A stretch of DNA of 64,000 nucleotides from Nemertoderma westbladi (lineage: Eukaryota > Xenacoelomorpha > Nemertodermatida > Nemertodermatidae). The stretch spans positions 1-64,000 of the forward strand of contig JAUCBJ010008641.1 of NCBI GenBank assembly GCA_032718475.1, read 5' to 3'. The notes under the pieces are model-generated. The model was given only the letters and a program-made list of their open reading frames with translations. It was not told the origin of the DNA and did not search any database. This document shows positions 1 to 11,928 of the stretch, piece after piece. The translations under genes were made by a program, and so were the position numbers. How positions within the stretch are numbered: position 1 is the first letter of the stretch; each line of letters begins with the position of its first letter.

Positions 1-569
1 AACATGTTAAACTCATAAAGTAATATATTAAATATTTTAGGCGTGGAGGCGACCCAATTTGTAAGAAATATAAAACTTACATTATGCCGATAGTATTGAT
101 ACTGAGATATTAATTTATCATTTGTCAACACCTCAACGAAATCATTTTAGCTAATTATTCTGAAGAATCATGACTAAGTACTCCGCCAATTATTTTGTAA
201 GCTAAACACAATAACCAAGCTGGCTTATTAGTCTGGCTCATTACAATGCTGCCTTTGAGTAGAGGTGAGGTGTGGTTGGACTGGTTCCCCTTCCAAGCTA
301 GGCTAGGCATGCTTGCTATTGCAAGCATGTCAACGAAGGAGGGAACTATAGCTGGAGACGGGGCATTTTAATAAGTTAATTAGGTTTAGATCAATTAAAA
401 ACACATTTCTTAAAGCAAATCTCTTGAACTAATTAAAAACTATTATGGAATGGGGTATTCGGAATACAGTTGTATAATTTTTAAGTATAATTATTTAAAT
501 CTTATACTAGAAAATAATTAATACCTTTTAAGAGACGGGTTGAAATTGCTGTTTTTACCCTAATCAACT
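1..569. other. AT-rich non-coding sequence
   Basis: No coding, RNA or repeat feature recognised. The stretch around 230-360 is somewhat more GC-rich but has no open frame of note. Confidence 0.5.
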
Positions 570-840
570 TAGGCCCGGCGCACACTAGAGATGCAAGATG
601 CAAAAAAGGACATCCTCGATGTTCTATTTTTTGCATCTTGCATCTCGAATATAGAATACATGGTAGACTATGGGAGGCCGTACACTAGAGATGCAAGATG
701 CTAAATTCTTTGAAATATACATTAATGTAATCAAAGTATAATATATAGAAAATATAATACGATGCATCTTGCATCTCTACTGTACGTCGGGAACGATTTT
801 TGCATCTTGTATCTTGCATCTCTAGTGTGCGGCGGGCCTA
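570..840. mobile_element. Nested-hairpin MITE
   Basis: The element begins TAGGCCCGGCGCACACTAGA and ends with the near-exact reverse complement TCTAGTGTGCGGCGGGCCTA, so it has terminal inverted repeats flanked by TA. The word GATGCAAGATGC or its complement recurs inside, forming one hairpin at about 581-650 and another at about 673-790. No ORF is present, so it would be non-autonomous. The TA flanks would suit a Tc1/mariner- or PIF-type transposase, but the family is not established. Confidence 0.75.
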
Positions 841-1771
841 AATTAACGAATTAACTGCTATTATCTTACCTTCTCGAAGGCCACACGGAAATTCAACTTG
901 GAAAATTTCTAAACTTTTGCCAGACTACATGTGTACCAAGTTTGGTTAAGTTTCATTAACATTTGGCTGAGTTATTAACGTTTAAATTTGACACAACAGA
1001 CAGAACGACAGACACACCGATTGAGTTACTGGTACCCGTATGCTAAGCTCGCTTACTTTCGTGGCTCGCCCCACATTATTCTTAAAGTACTCAAGATTGA
1101 GTGTTTCCCAATCAGTTCACCCCCTCCTCTGGAAGAAGGCACCAACCAGATTTACCATAATTAATGTGTGAGAGAAGTTTGCGACACTCAAATAGAGAGG
1201 AGTACTCCAACACACTCACTGCGCCTCTCCCATCATGACACACAGTGAGTGATAATTAATTGTCATATGAGCGACGTGACTCAAAGCAATTGACTCTGAC
1301 ATCTGAGTCATATCCCCTTTGGACTAAACACTTCATAGATTGCAACGGCATGGTAGGGTCTTCCTTGCAGCTCTTAGAGCTGAGTTGATGTGTAAACAAA
1401 CAGTAAACGGGTTACGATATGGAGAATATTTCATAGTTAAATGAGTAAATAAATTACAAAAATGATCATCTCACCAATTATTAGCAACAATTATTAATCT
1501 CACCTAATATTGAGTGCGTTTACATTATTCTTGTAAAAGTGTTTCCTTAAAAGTGGAACGAGTAAGATGCCGCAACGCAGCAAACATCAAGTATTACTAT
1601 TGAATTATACATAATCAGGCGGTCATGCACTAGTAAGGTAAAGGTATTGAGTAATGTGTTAATAAACTATTAGTTCTTAGTTAAATAAACTAATTACCGT
1701 TAAATACACTGACATGTCAACTCAGAACATAAAGTGACTATTCTTTCTCTGTCATCTATAGTCTTAGAGGC
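841..1771. other. Non-coding sequence downstream of GPCR gene 1
   Basis: About 930 bp 3' of the minus-strand GPCR gene. A short ACAGACAGAACGACAGACA stretch lies near 1000; it resembles the TGTC-rich repeats at 22.1 and 46.2 kb. No gene recognised. Confidence 0.4.
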
Positions 1772-2992
1772 TCATTTAAGTTCTGGCGGTACAATAACTT
1801 CAATACTACATAATCCATCATCTGTTTTTTTCGTATTTATATCACAATCAGATGTTAAATTACCAATATTTTGGTCTGTTATATGACTTTGCTGTTCATT
1901 TAGGCGGCGTAAACTTGTGGGCAGAACATGTTCTTCTTGACTCCTACGCCGACACATTACCAAATTTTTGAGACCCTTTCGAAAAATTGATGAAAAACAG
2001 CAGTAAATAACAGGATTTATAGCGCAGGCTAAATAGCCGCAGTAAAACCCGACGACTTGAATCCAATTCCTATCATTGCTATCCGATATCATCTTGTACG
2101 CCAGAAGATAATTAGAAATGCAACGTGGTAGCCAACAAAGCAGAAACGTTACTGGCACCACAATCATCCAAACAATAAGGACCTTTTTATGTCTAACATT
2201 TACCATCATACGTTTATTTTCAACCATTTTGGTTTTATCCTTAAGAAATGTTCTCAGCATATCAACACTTTCGCGCCTTCTGTAATTTCGACCAGGTACT
2301 GGACTTGATAAGAGTTCGTTGATCGTTTTCAAAAGTTCCCGACAGATTCTCATGTAGATAACAAACATAGTTATACCTGGAATCAGCAGGAAAATTATAC
2401 TTTCCGAAATAATAAGGGCTTTTGTGTTGATATGGGGGCGAACTGTACATTGAGTAACTATTACACCCCGATAACGTATTGCTCGCTCGGAATCGCGGAC
2501 TACAGTCCGGTAAAAAGCGAGATACATCGAATTAATTGTTATCGAAATTAGCCATACAAATATAGCAATGCCAATAATTCGAGACCAAATGAATAGGCGT
2601 CTAGCCAAGAACACATCCACAATAGATATATAGCGAATAACGCAAATACAGACAAGGAAAAAAATGGATGCAGAAAAATTTGTGTAGAAGATAAAATGTG
2701 TAAATTTGCACATAAAGTCACCAATGTTCCATTCAACATAACGGGTGTTAAGTATCATCATCTCTGGTATAACAAGAAGAAATCCCACCATTAAATCAGC
2801 GACACAAACGTTTACCAAAAAGAAGTTTGTTGGATTCTGCATCTCTTTGTTTGTAGCGATCACTAGCAACATCAGGGTGTTACCAACAACTATAAGTGAG
2901 CACACCAGTGGGTAGGCAATGTTTATGAAAGGTAGTTGGTTCTGCATTACATATAGCCGCAATGAAGGTAGTGAAGAAGAGTTAAGATCCAT
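1772..2992 (-). CDS. Class A (rhodopsin-like) GPCR, orphan, 406 aa
   Basis: Intronless seven-transmembrane receptor, expected in the plasma membrane and coupled to G proteins; the ligand is unknown. Family landmarks in order are GN at 37-38 (TM1), AD at 65-66 (TM2), C95 before TM3 with C182 in the second extracellular loop (disulphide pair), W147 (TM4), P205 (TM5), CWLP at 286-289 (TM6) and NPVIY at 326-330 (TM7). A CC pair at 331-332 could be palmitoylated. The N-terminus is short, with one N-glycosylation site (NSS, residue 4). The usual E/DRY at the end of TM3 reads IRY (119-121), which is unusual and may raise basal activity or signal weak G-protein coupling. The nearest relative in the window is the gene at 28357-29703: a 139-bp segment over TM1 is almost identical and the rest has diverged. 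The start is the first Met of the open frame. A class A GPCR is clear; the subfamily is not assignable by eye. Confidence 0.93.
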   Translation of the reverse strand: MDLNSSSLPSLRLYVMQNQLPFINIAYPLVCSLIVVGNTLMLLVIATNKEMQNPTNFFLVNVCVADLMVGFLLVIPEMMILNTRYVEWNIGDFMCKFTHFIFYTNFSASIFFLVCICVIRYISIVDVFLARRLFIWSRIIGIAIFVWLISITINSMYLAFYRTVVRDSERAIRYRGVIVTQCTVRPHINTKALIISESIIFLLIPGITMFVIYMRICRELLKTINELLSSPVPGRNYRRRESVDMLRTFLKDKTKMVENKRMMVNVRHKKVLIVWMIVVPVTFLLCWLPRCISNYLLAYKMISDSNDRNWIQVVGFYCGYLACAINPVIYCCFSSIFRKGLKNLVMCRRRSQEEHVLPTSLRRLNEQQSHITDQNIGNLTSDCDINTKKTDDGLCSIEVIVPPELK

Positions 2993-4129
2993 ATTTTCTA
3001 AAGCTAGAGGACTACCAGTAATGAATAGTAGAATTGTATCTATTGTACAGCAATATGAATTGGAGACTTATGACTTGACTAGAAAACAGAAAGTTCATAT
3101 CATACAATCATAAGTTTCAGCACTCCCCTACAATTTCGACGAACCTAGACAACGTACTACTTTGTTGTTCTCTATGTTACGACGAACCTAGACAACGTAC
3201 TACTTTGTTACTATCTTGTAAAACTGAAATTATCTAAAACTAGTATAACTCTTATTTACGAATACTTACAGATATTATCTATATTTTCAAATATTTTTTA
3301 CTCTGGAGATATTGATGACGCTCAACAAGCTGCTCTATAATTCCGTAGATTAGTAAGACTGTTACTCTCTTCAATACCGAGGGATGTTGCGATGCCCAAT
3401 CAATAATTCTGTCTCCAACATTAGAACTAACAGGTTAATGGCCGGAGTTCATAATACGCCTTTAGTCGAATAAGTCAATCATATGTCATCGACGTGACTA
3501 CGAATTCTATTATTGTTCATCCAATAAAAGTTGTAGCTGTTTTACAAGCGCGAGTGTCTAAAGGTTCGTTGGGATTCCATTAACCAAAAATGAATCAGCT
3601 GCCTTATTGTCATCATTAACACCAAGAACAGGAGTAATAAATAATACATTTATTGCCACGGCGGCATATAAGATTACGGATGAAATGATCTAACTAAGAA
3701 AGATAATATTTATATTGTACGTTGGAATCCTGAAATACATTGGACCAAATTTTAGGGAAAAAGCATCATTCTTTTGGTTGCACTTTTCGTGCCAGATGAT
3801 AGTACCTTTCGGTGCACAGCAATAACATTTTCATATTTCAATTTATCTTGGATTTCATGTCTGTTTTGCTTTTTTGGCTCCCAAATCAAATGATAGAACC
3901 TGAAAAAATTGAAAATGAGGAAATAGCATTTTCATGTTTACCATAAATGATGTGTGTGCCACACCAAAAATAGTTATATTTTCTAAACGTGTACCAAATG
4001 ATGATTTTTTCTTCCGCCAATATATAGGGAAGAGACTCGGTAATCGGTGACACGGTAATCGAGTAATACATAGTACTACGTATCAGAACACTGAACCATC
4101 TATATATCAATCTACAGCTCATCAATCTG
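2993..4129. other. Non-coding sequence upstream of GPCR gene 1
   Basis: This would hold the promoter and 5' UTR of the minus-strand GPCR. I see no convincing TATA box or splice site. It contains a two-copy direct repeat at 3127-3210 (listed separately) and otherwise AT-rich sequence. Confidence 0.4.
3127..3210. repeat. Two-copy direct repeat, about 42 bp apart
   Basis: The segment CGACGAACCTAGACAACGTA followed by CTACTTTGTT occurs twice, separated by a short spacer. It is a local tandem duplication with no known role. Confidence 0.8.
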
Positions 4130-5560
4130 CCTGCTGCATTGTAGCTGTGCATTGAGATGCTATGCTGGCTTAATAAACATATTTTTGCCACCACCGATGC
4201 AATCCACAATTGGCAAGCCCTAATGCAGCGTGCATTAAGAATGCTATGCCAGCTTATCGACAAAATAGCACCGCGATAATTCCCTATCCGCCATGACTTT
4301 CTCGATATTATCGGCATCTTCAAGGCCAGTGTCCTTTAAGAGGCGTATCAAGAAAGTCATGGGCTGTCCACCATGCTTTTTCTCTCCATGGGGCTACCAA
4401 AGTACAAGGTTGAGCACAGGCTGGTCCTCACGGCGAAAGCAATGTCCTGTAAAGCGGAGGCGGCTTGTTCTAATGTCAAGCTTGGGTGGACCAATGAGAC
4501 ACCTCCAATGTTATATAGTGTCTGGTTGGAGATGTGTGCACTATACTTGACAAAGTGACTTCCAAATCCTGGAAAGCCTATTCAAGGCTGCCCATGCCTT
4601 TCCCTTACGTATTCGAAGGTCCTCACCTGACTTCCGGATCGTCCACATTCTCAAGTATACCTTGTTTATGCTTTATGTTTACAAGTTTATGCTCATACTG
4701 TACTATCATACTTTTTCTGAGGACTTTCGAAGTTAACTGTGAAAATTGTGGTCTTCTTGGAGTTACCAAAAAGACCAACACTAGAAGCAGCCTGTTTGAA
4801 TGAGCAGAGGAGCCGTTGGGATCCATCTAGTGTTTCTGAGAGTACTCCTAAGTCATCAGCAAAGTGCTTGGTGCAGTGCTTGGACGGATTACCTCGACTT
4901 CTGGAGTAAGTAGGTGGTGTTACCATCACCAAATCGTCATTATGATGATCTAAGGATATGCATAGCACATAGTCAACCACAATTATGAATAGTAAAGGCT
5001 CACGTGTGTCACCCAGGAGGACTAAAACTTCACAAACTTGGATCTGTGTCACCCATTAATGATAGAAACAAATGTTGTCGAACCATCATATAGTGATCTG
5101 ATTGCTGCTGATCAGCTGATGATTCTGACTTGACCTTGGTAGTTGGTTGGCTTTTCCTTACGGTCAGCAAGTTGTTTGTACAAGTTTGCAAGTTGTCAGC
5201 AAGTTCCATGCCTAGGATTGATTGCCTGCTGTCATCTGTATGATTGATAGCATCAACATGGTGGTTGATAAACTCCTGTAGATTATTATTATTATTAGAA
5301 CTGCCTGTTTAGGGACGACCTAGATGCAGCCTTAACTGCATTTTTGGCAGCTGTGGTTGTAGTCCGTTTGAATGCCTAAGTCTCTGCACGCCCGAATTCT
5401 GTGGTTAGTCCAGGGTACTTTTTTCTGCTTCGAGGTTATACAGGAACTGCTTCAGCAACTGCTGCCTTAACTGCCTCTATGAAGTCAGCATAGCTCTCAC
5501 AGTAATTTGTTGCCTCAGATTCAGGGGCCTCATACCTGTTGCTCAAATTCTAGCAATCAC
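4130..5560 (-). mobile_element. LINE family B copy 1, degenerate, internally deleted
   Basis: Minus-strand remnant of a non-LTR retrotransposon with RTE/CR1-like reverse transcriptase architecture. From its 5' side there is a linker region (about 5450-5540, a YADFIEAVKAAV-like stretch), then the RT palm around 4960-5100 (FIIVVDYVL), the FADD catalytic box near 4850, and the C-terminal region down to about 4222. The sequence between the linker and the palm, which should carry the first RT motifs, is missing or scrambled, and several frameshifts and stops interrupt the reading. The 3' end (4130-4222) carries an extended tail also found at 25081-25210. It is a dead copy. Confidence 0.8.
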
Positions 5561-6303
5561 TGCCCATCCAGTGAAGTCTATCCTATATCCTAGTTGTTCA
5601 ACGTTACGATGGGGCGCATAACGAATCCATCGTAAGCTTTTGTGATTTTTTATGTTAGCGGATTGAGACCTCTGATCGGGTTCCTGTAGGGGTTGTGAAC
5701 GGTCTCATTCCTTTGGGCGTCGTCGACTTACCAGCCCTAGAGATCAGGGGTCCTTCTGTGTAGGGAAAGTCCCGGTCGAGGGTTTGTTAGAAAGGAGTGT
5801 AGAAGCGTCTGAGAAGTTGTAAAGACAGAATAATACAATGTAAGAGTCACAATAGTAGGCGTACAATGATTACTTGATATAATGAGTCCTGTCGATCTCA
5901 TAAGAACACTTTCTTCGCACATGAGTAGAATATTATCGCGCATAGGATATACGAACACAACTTGTTCTATCCCACGATAATGAGAATACCTCATGAATAA
6001 ATTAAACCTCACAAGTCCCCACAACCTTAATGAATACGCCACGCTCGACGTCTTTTAGAAACGTTAAATACTTAAAAATAAACCTTGTAAACCTTGTTAC
6101 AGCACCAACTTCATATCAATATAATCATTGAGGTATCAACACCGAGTGAGAACATGAGGATGAAACAATATCCACTAATATTTACTGAAAGGATAACAAT
6201 AACTTCCTCTACAAATTGCACTTCCCCTTTGGCCGATGAATCCATGCAAAGCCTGAGTTAAATGTGATCTAATAATACTACCTATCCTATATTTACTTGC
6301 GTT
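5561..6303. other. Unassigned sequence between a LINE copy and the 65-bp satellite
   Basis: No confident feature. The 5560-5780 part is GC-balanced and could be more of the LINE 5' region, but I cannot align it to another copy in the window. Confidence 0.35.
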
Positions 6304-9300
6304 ACACCCCTTAATCAGCCATCACATAGGTCGTACACCCCCACTGCTACCTGGAACCACATACAATCACACCCCGTACTCAGCCATCACATAGGTCGTA
6401 CACCCCCACTGCTACCTGGAACCACATACAATCACACCCCATACTCAGCCATCACATAGGTCGTACACCCCCACTGCTACCTGGAACCACATACAATCAC
6501 ACCCCGTACTCAGCCATCACATAGGTCGTACACCCCCACTGCTACCTGGAACCACATACAATCACACCCCGTACTCAGCCATCACATAGGTCGTACACCC
6601 CCACTGCCTGGAACCACATACAATCACACCCCGTACTCAGCCATCACATAGGTCGTACACCCCCTCTGCTACCTGGAACCACATACAATCACACCCCGTA
6701 CTCAGCCATCACATAGGTCGTACACCCCCACTGCTACCTGGAACCACATACAATCACACCCCATACTCAGCCATCACATAGGTCGTACACCCCCACTGCT
6801 ACCTGGAACCACATACAATCACACCCCGTACTCAGCCATCACATAGGTCGTACTCCCCCACTGCTACCTGGAACCACATACAATCACACCCCGTACTCAG
6901 CCATCACATAGGTCGTACACCCCCACTGCTACCTGGAACCACATACAATCACACCCCGTACTCAGCCATCACATAGGTCGTACACCCCCACTGCTACCTG
7001 GAACCACATACAATCACACCCCATACTCAGCCATCACATAGGTCGTACACCCCCACTGCCTGGAACCACATACAATCACACCCCATACTCAGCCATCACA
7101 TAGGTCGTACACCCCCACTACCTGGAACCACATACAATCACACCCCATACTCAGCCATCACATAGGTCGTACACCCCCACTGCCTGGAACCACATACAAT
7201 CACACCCCATACTCAGCCATCACATAGGTCGTACACCCCCACTGCCTGGAACCACATACAATCACACCCCATACTCAGCCATCACATAGGTCGTACACAC
7301 CCACTGCCTGGAACCACATACACTCACACCCCATACTCAGCCATCACATAGGTCGTACACCCCCACTGCTACCTGGAACCACATACAATCACACCCCGTA
7401 CTCAGCCATCACATAGGTCGTACACCCCCACTGCTACCTGGAACCACATACAATCACACCCCGTACTCAGCCATCACATAGGTCGTACACCCCCACTGCT
7501 ACCTGGAACCACATACAATCACACCCCGTACTCAGCCATCACATAGGTCGTACACTCCCACTGCTACCTGGAACCACATACAATCACACCCCGTACTCAG
7601 CCATCACATAGGTCGTACACCCCCACTGCTACCTGGAACCACATACAATCACATCCCATACTCAGCCATCACATAGGTCGTACACCCCCACTGCTACCTG
7701 GAACCACATACAATCACACCCCGTACTCAGCCATCACATAGGTCGTACACCCCCACTGCTACCTGGAACCACATACAATCACACCCCGTACTCAGCCATC
7801 ACATAGGTCGTACACCCCCACTGCTACCTGGAACCACATACAATCACACCCCGTACTCAGCCATCACATAGGTCGTACACCCCCACTGCTACCTGGAACC
7901 ACATACAATCACACCCCGTACTCAGCCATCACATAGGTCGTACACCCCCACTGCTACCTGGAACCACATACAATCACACCCCGTACTCAGCCATCACATA
8001 GGTCGTACACTCCCACTGCTACCTGGAACCACATACAATCACACCCCGTACTCAGCCATCACATAGGTCGTACACCCCCACTGCTACCTGGAACCACATA
8101 CAATCACATCCCATACTCAGCCATCACATAGGTCGTACACCCCCACTGCTACCTGGAACCACATACACTCACACCCCATACTCAGCCATCACATAGGTCG
8201 TACACCCCCACTGCTACCTGGAACCACATACAATCACACCCCGTACTCAGCCATCACATAGGTCGTACACCCCCACTGCTACCTGGAACCACATACAATC
8301 ACACCCCGTACTCAGCCATCACATAGGTCGTACACCCCCACTGCTACCTGGAACCACATACAATCACACCCCGTACTCAGCCATCACATAGGTCGTACAC
8401 TCCCACTGCTACCTGGAACCACATACAATCACACCCCGTACTCAGCCATCACATAGGTCGTACACCCCCACTGCTACCTGGAACCACATACAATCACATC
8501 CCATACTCAGCCATCACATAGGTCGTACACCCCCACTGCTACCTGGAACCACATACACTCACACCCCATACTCAGCCATCACATAGGTCGTACACCCCCA
8601 CTGCTACCTGGAACCACATACAATCACACCCCGTACTCAGCCATCACATAGGTCGTACACCCCCACTGCTACCTGGAACCACATACAATCACACCCCGTA
8701 CTCAGCCATCACATAGGTCGTACACCCCCACTGCTACCTGGAACCACATACAATCACACCCCGTACTCAGCCATCACATAGGTCGTACACTCCCACTGCT
8801 ACCTGGAACCACATACAATCACACCCCGTACTCAGCCATCACATAGGTCGTACACCCCCACTGCTACCTGGAACCACATACAATCACATCCCATACTCAG
8901 CCATCACATAGGTCGTACACCCCCACTGCTACCTGGAACCACATACAATCACACCCCGTACTCAGCCATCACATAGGTCGTACACCCCCACTGCTACCTG
9001 GAACCACATACAATCACACCCCGTACTCAGCCATCACATAGGTCGTACACTCCCACTGCTACCTGGAACCACATACAATCACACCCCGTACTCAGCCATC
9101 ACATAGGTCGTACACCCCCACTGCTACCTGGAACCACATACAATCACACCCCATACTCAGCCATCACATAGGTCGTACACCCCCACTGCTACCTGGAACC
9201 ACATACAATCACATCCCATACTCAGCCATCACATAGGTCGTACACCCCCACTGCTACCTGGAACCACATACAATCACACCCCGTACTCAGCCATCACATA

Positions 9301-11928
9301 GGTCGTACACTCCCACTGCTACCTGGAACCACATACAATCACACCCCGTACTCAGCCATCACATAGGTCGTACACTCCCACTGCTACCTGGAACCACATA
9401 CAATCACACCCCGTACTCAGCCATCACATAGGTCGTACACCCCCACTGCTACCTGGAACCACATACAATCACATCCCATACTCAGCCATCACATAGGTCG
9501 TACACCCCCACTGCTACCTGGAACCACATACACTCACACCCCGTACTCAGCCATCACATAGGTCGTACACCCCCACTGCTACCTGGAACCACATACAATC
9601 ACACCCCGTACTCAGCCATCACATAGGTCGTACACCCCCACTGCTACCTGGAAACACATTCAATCACACCTCGTACTCAGCCATCACATAGGTCGTACAC
9701 CCCCACTGCCTGGAACCACATACAATCACACCCCGTACTCAGCCATCACATAGGTCGTACACCCCCACTGCTACCTGGAACCACATACAATCACACCACG
9801 TACTCAGCCATCACATAGGTCGTACACCCCCACTGCTACCTGGAACCACATACAATCACACCCCATACTCAGCCATCACATAGGTCGTACACCCCCACTG
9901 CTACCTGGAAACACATTCAATCACACCTCGTACTCAGCCATCACATAGGTCGTACACCCCCACTGCCTGGAACCACATACAATCACACCCCGTACTCAGC
10001 CATCACATAGGTCGTACACCCCCACTGCCTGGAACCACATTCAATCACACCGTACTCAGCCATCACATAGGTCGTACACCCCCACTGCCTGGAACCACAT
10101 ACAATCACACCCCGTACTCAGCCATCACATAGGTCGTACACCCCCACTGCTACCTGGAACCACATACAATCACACCCCGTACTCAGCCATCACATAGGTC
10201 GTACACCCCCACTGCTACCTGGAACCACATACAATCACACCCCGTACTCAGCCATCACATAGGTCGTACACCCCCACTGCCTGGAACCACATACAATCAC
10301 ACCCCGTACTCAGCTATCACATAGGTCGTACCCCCCCCCCCCCCCCCCCCCACTGCTACCTGGAAGCACATTCAATCACACTCCTTACTCAGCCATCACA
10401 TAGGTCGTACACCCCCACTGCCTGGAACCACATACACTCACACCCCATACTCAGCCATCACATAGGTCGTACACCCCCACTGCTACCTGGAACCACATAC
10501 AATCACACCCCATACTCAGCCATCACATAGGTCGTACACCCCCACTGCTACCTGGAAACACATTCAATCACACCTCGTACTCAGCCATCACATAGGTCGT
10601 ACACCCCCACTGCCTGGAACCACATACAATCACACCCCGTACTCAGCCATCACATAGGTCGTACACCCCCACTGCCTGGAACCACATTCAATCACACCGT
10701 ACTCAGCCATCACATAGGTCGTACACCCCCACTGCCTGGAACCACATACAATCACACCCCGTACTCAGCCATCACATAGGTCGTACACCCCCACTGCTAC
10801 CTGGAACCACATACAATCACACCCCGTACTCAGCCATCACATAGGTCGTACACCCCCACTGCTACCTGGAACCACATACAATCACACCCCGTACTCAGCC
10901 ATCACATAGGTCGTACACCCCCACTGCTACCTGGAACCACATACAATCACACCCCGTACTCAGCCATCACATAGGTCGTACACCCCCACTGCTACCTGGA
11001 ACCACATACAATCACACCCCGTACTCAGCCATCACATAGGTCGTACACCCCCACTGCTACCTGGAACCACATACAATCATACAACGTACTCAGCCATCAC
11101 ATAGGTCGTACACCCCCACTGCTACCTGGAACCACATACAATCACACCCCGTACTCAGCCATCACATAGGTCGTACACCCCCACTGCTACCTGGAACCAC
11201 ATACAATCATACAACGTACTCAGCCATCACATAGGTCGTACACTCCCACTGCTACCTGGAACCACATACAATCACACCCCGTACTCAGCCATCACATAGG
11301 TCGTACACCCCCACTGCCTGGAACCACATACACTCACACCCCATACTCAGCCATCACATAGGTCGTACACCCCCACTGCTACCTGGAACCACATACAATC
11401 ACATCCCGTACTCAGCCATCACATAGGTCGTACACTCCCACTGCTACCTGGAACCACATACAATCACACCCCGTACTCAGCCATCACATAGGTCGTACAC
11501 CCCCACTGCCTGGAACCACATACACTCACACCCCATACTCAGCCATCACATAGGTCGTACACCCCCACTGCTACCTGGAACCACATACAATCACACCCCG
11601 TACTCAGCCATCACATAGGTCGTACACCCCCACTGCCTGGAACCACATACACTCACACCCCATACTCAGCCATCACATAGGTCGTACACCCCCACTGCTA
11701 CCTGGAACCACATACAATCACACCCCGTACTCAGCCATCACATAGGTCGTACACCCCCACTGCTACCTGGAACCACATACAATCATACAACGTACTCAGC
11801 CATCACATAGGTCGTACACCCCCCACTGCTACCTGGAACCACATACAATCACACCCCGTACTCAGCCATCACATAGGTCGTACTCCCCCACTGCTACCTG
11901 GAACCACATTCAATCACACCGCACTATA
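6304..11928. repeat. 65-bp satellite array, about 87 copies
   Basis: Head-to-tail array of a 65-bp unit (it contains CATAGGTCGTACACCCCCAC and CTGGAACCACATACAATCAC), with a 62-bp variant lacking CTA from CTGCTACCTGG. The units are highly similar and differ at a few diagnostic positions: CCCCGTACTC/CCCCATACTC/TCCCATACTC, ACACCCCC/ACACTCCC and CAATCACA/CACTCACA. A higher-order repeat of 390 bp (six units) is visible at 8101, 8491 and 8881. A run of about 20 C interrupts the array at 10331. No frame stays open through it. It is strongly C/A-biased on the plus strand. Confidence 0.97.

Noticed and set aside
5737-6042. 101-codon minus-strand frame
   Set aside because: No domain or composition signal. 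It lies between a LINE remnant and the satellite.
6304-11928. CRISPR-like array
   Set aside because: The repeats are contiguous without unique spacers and lie in an animal-type genome, so this is a satellite.
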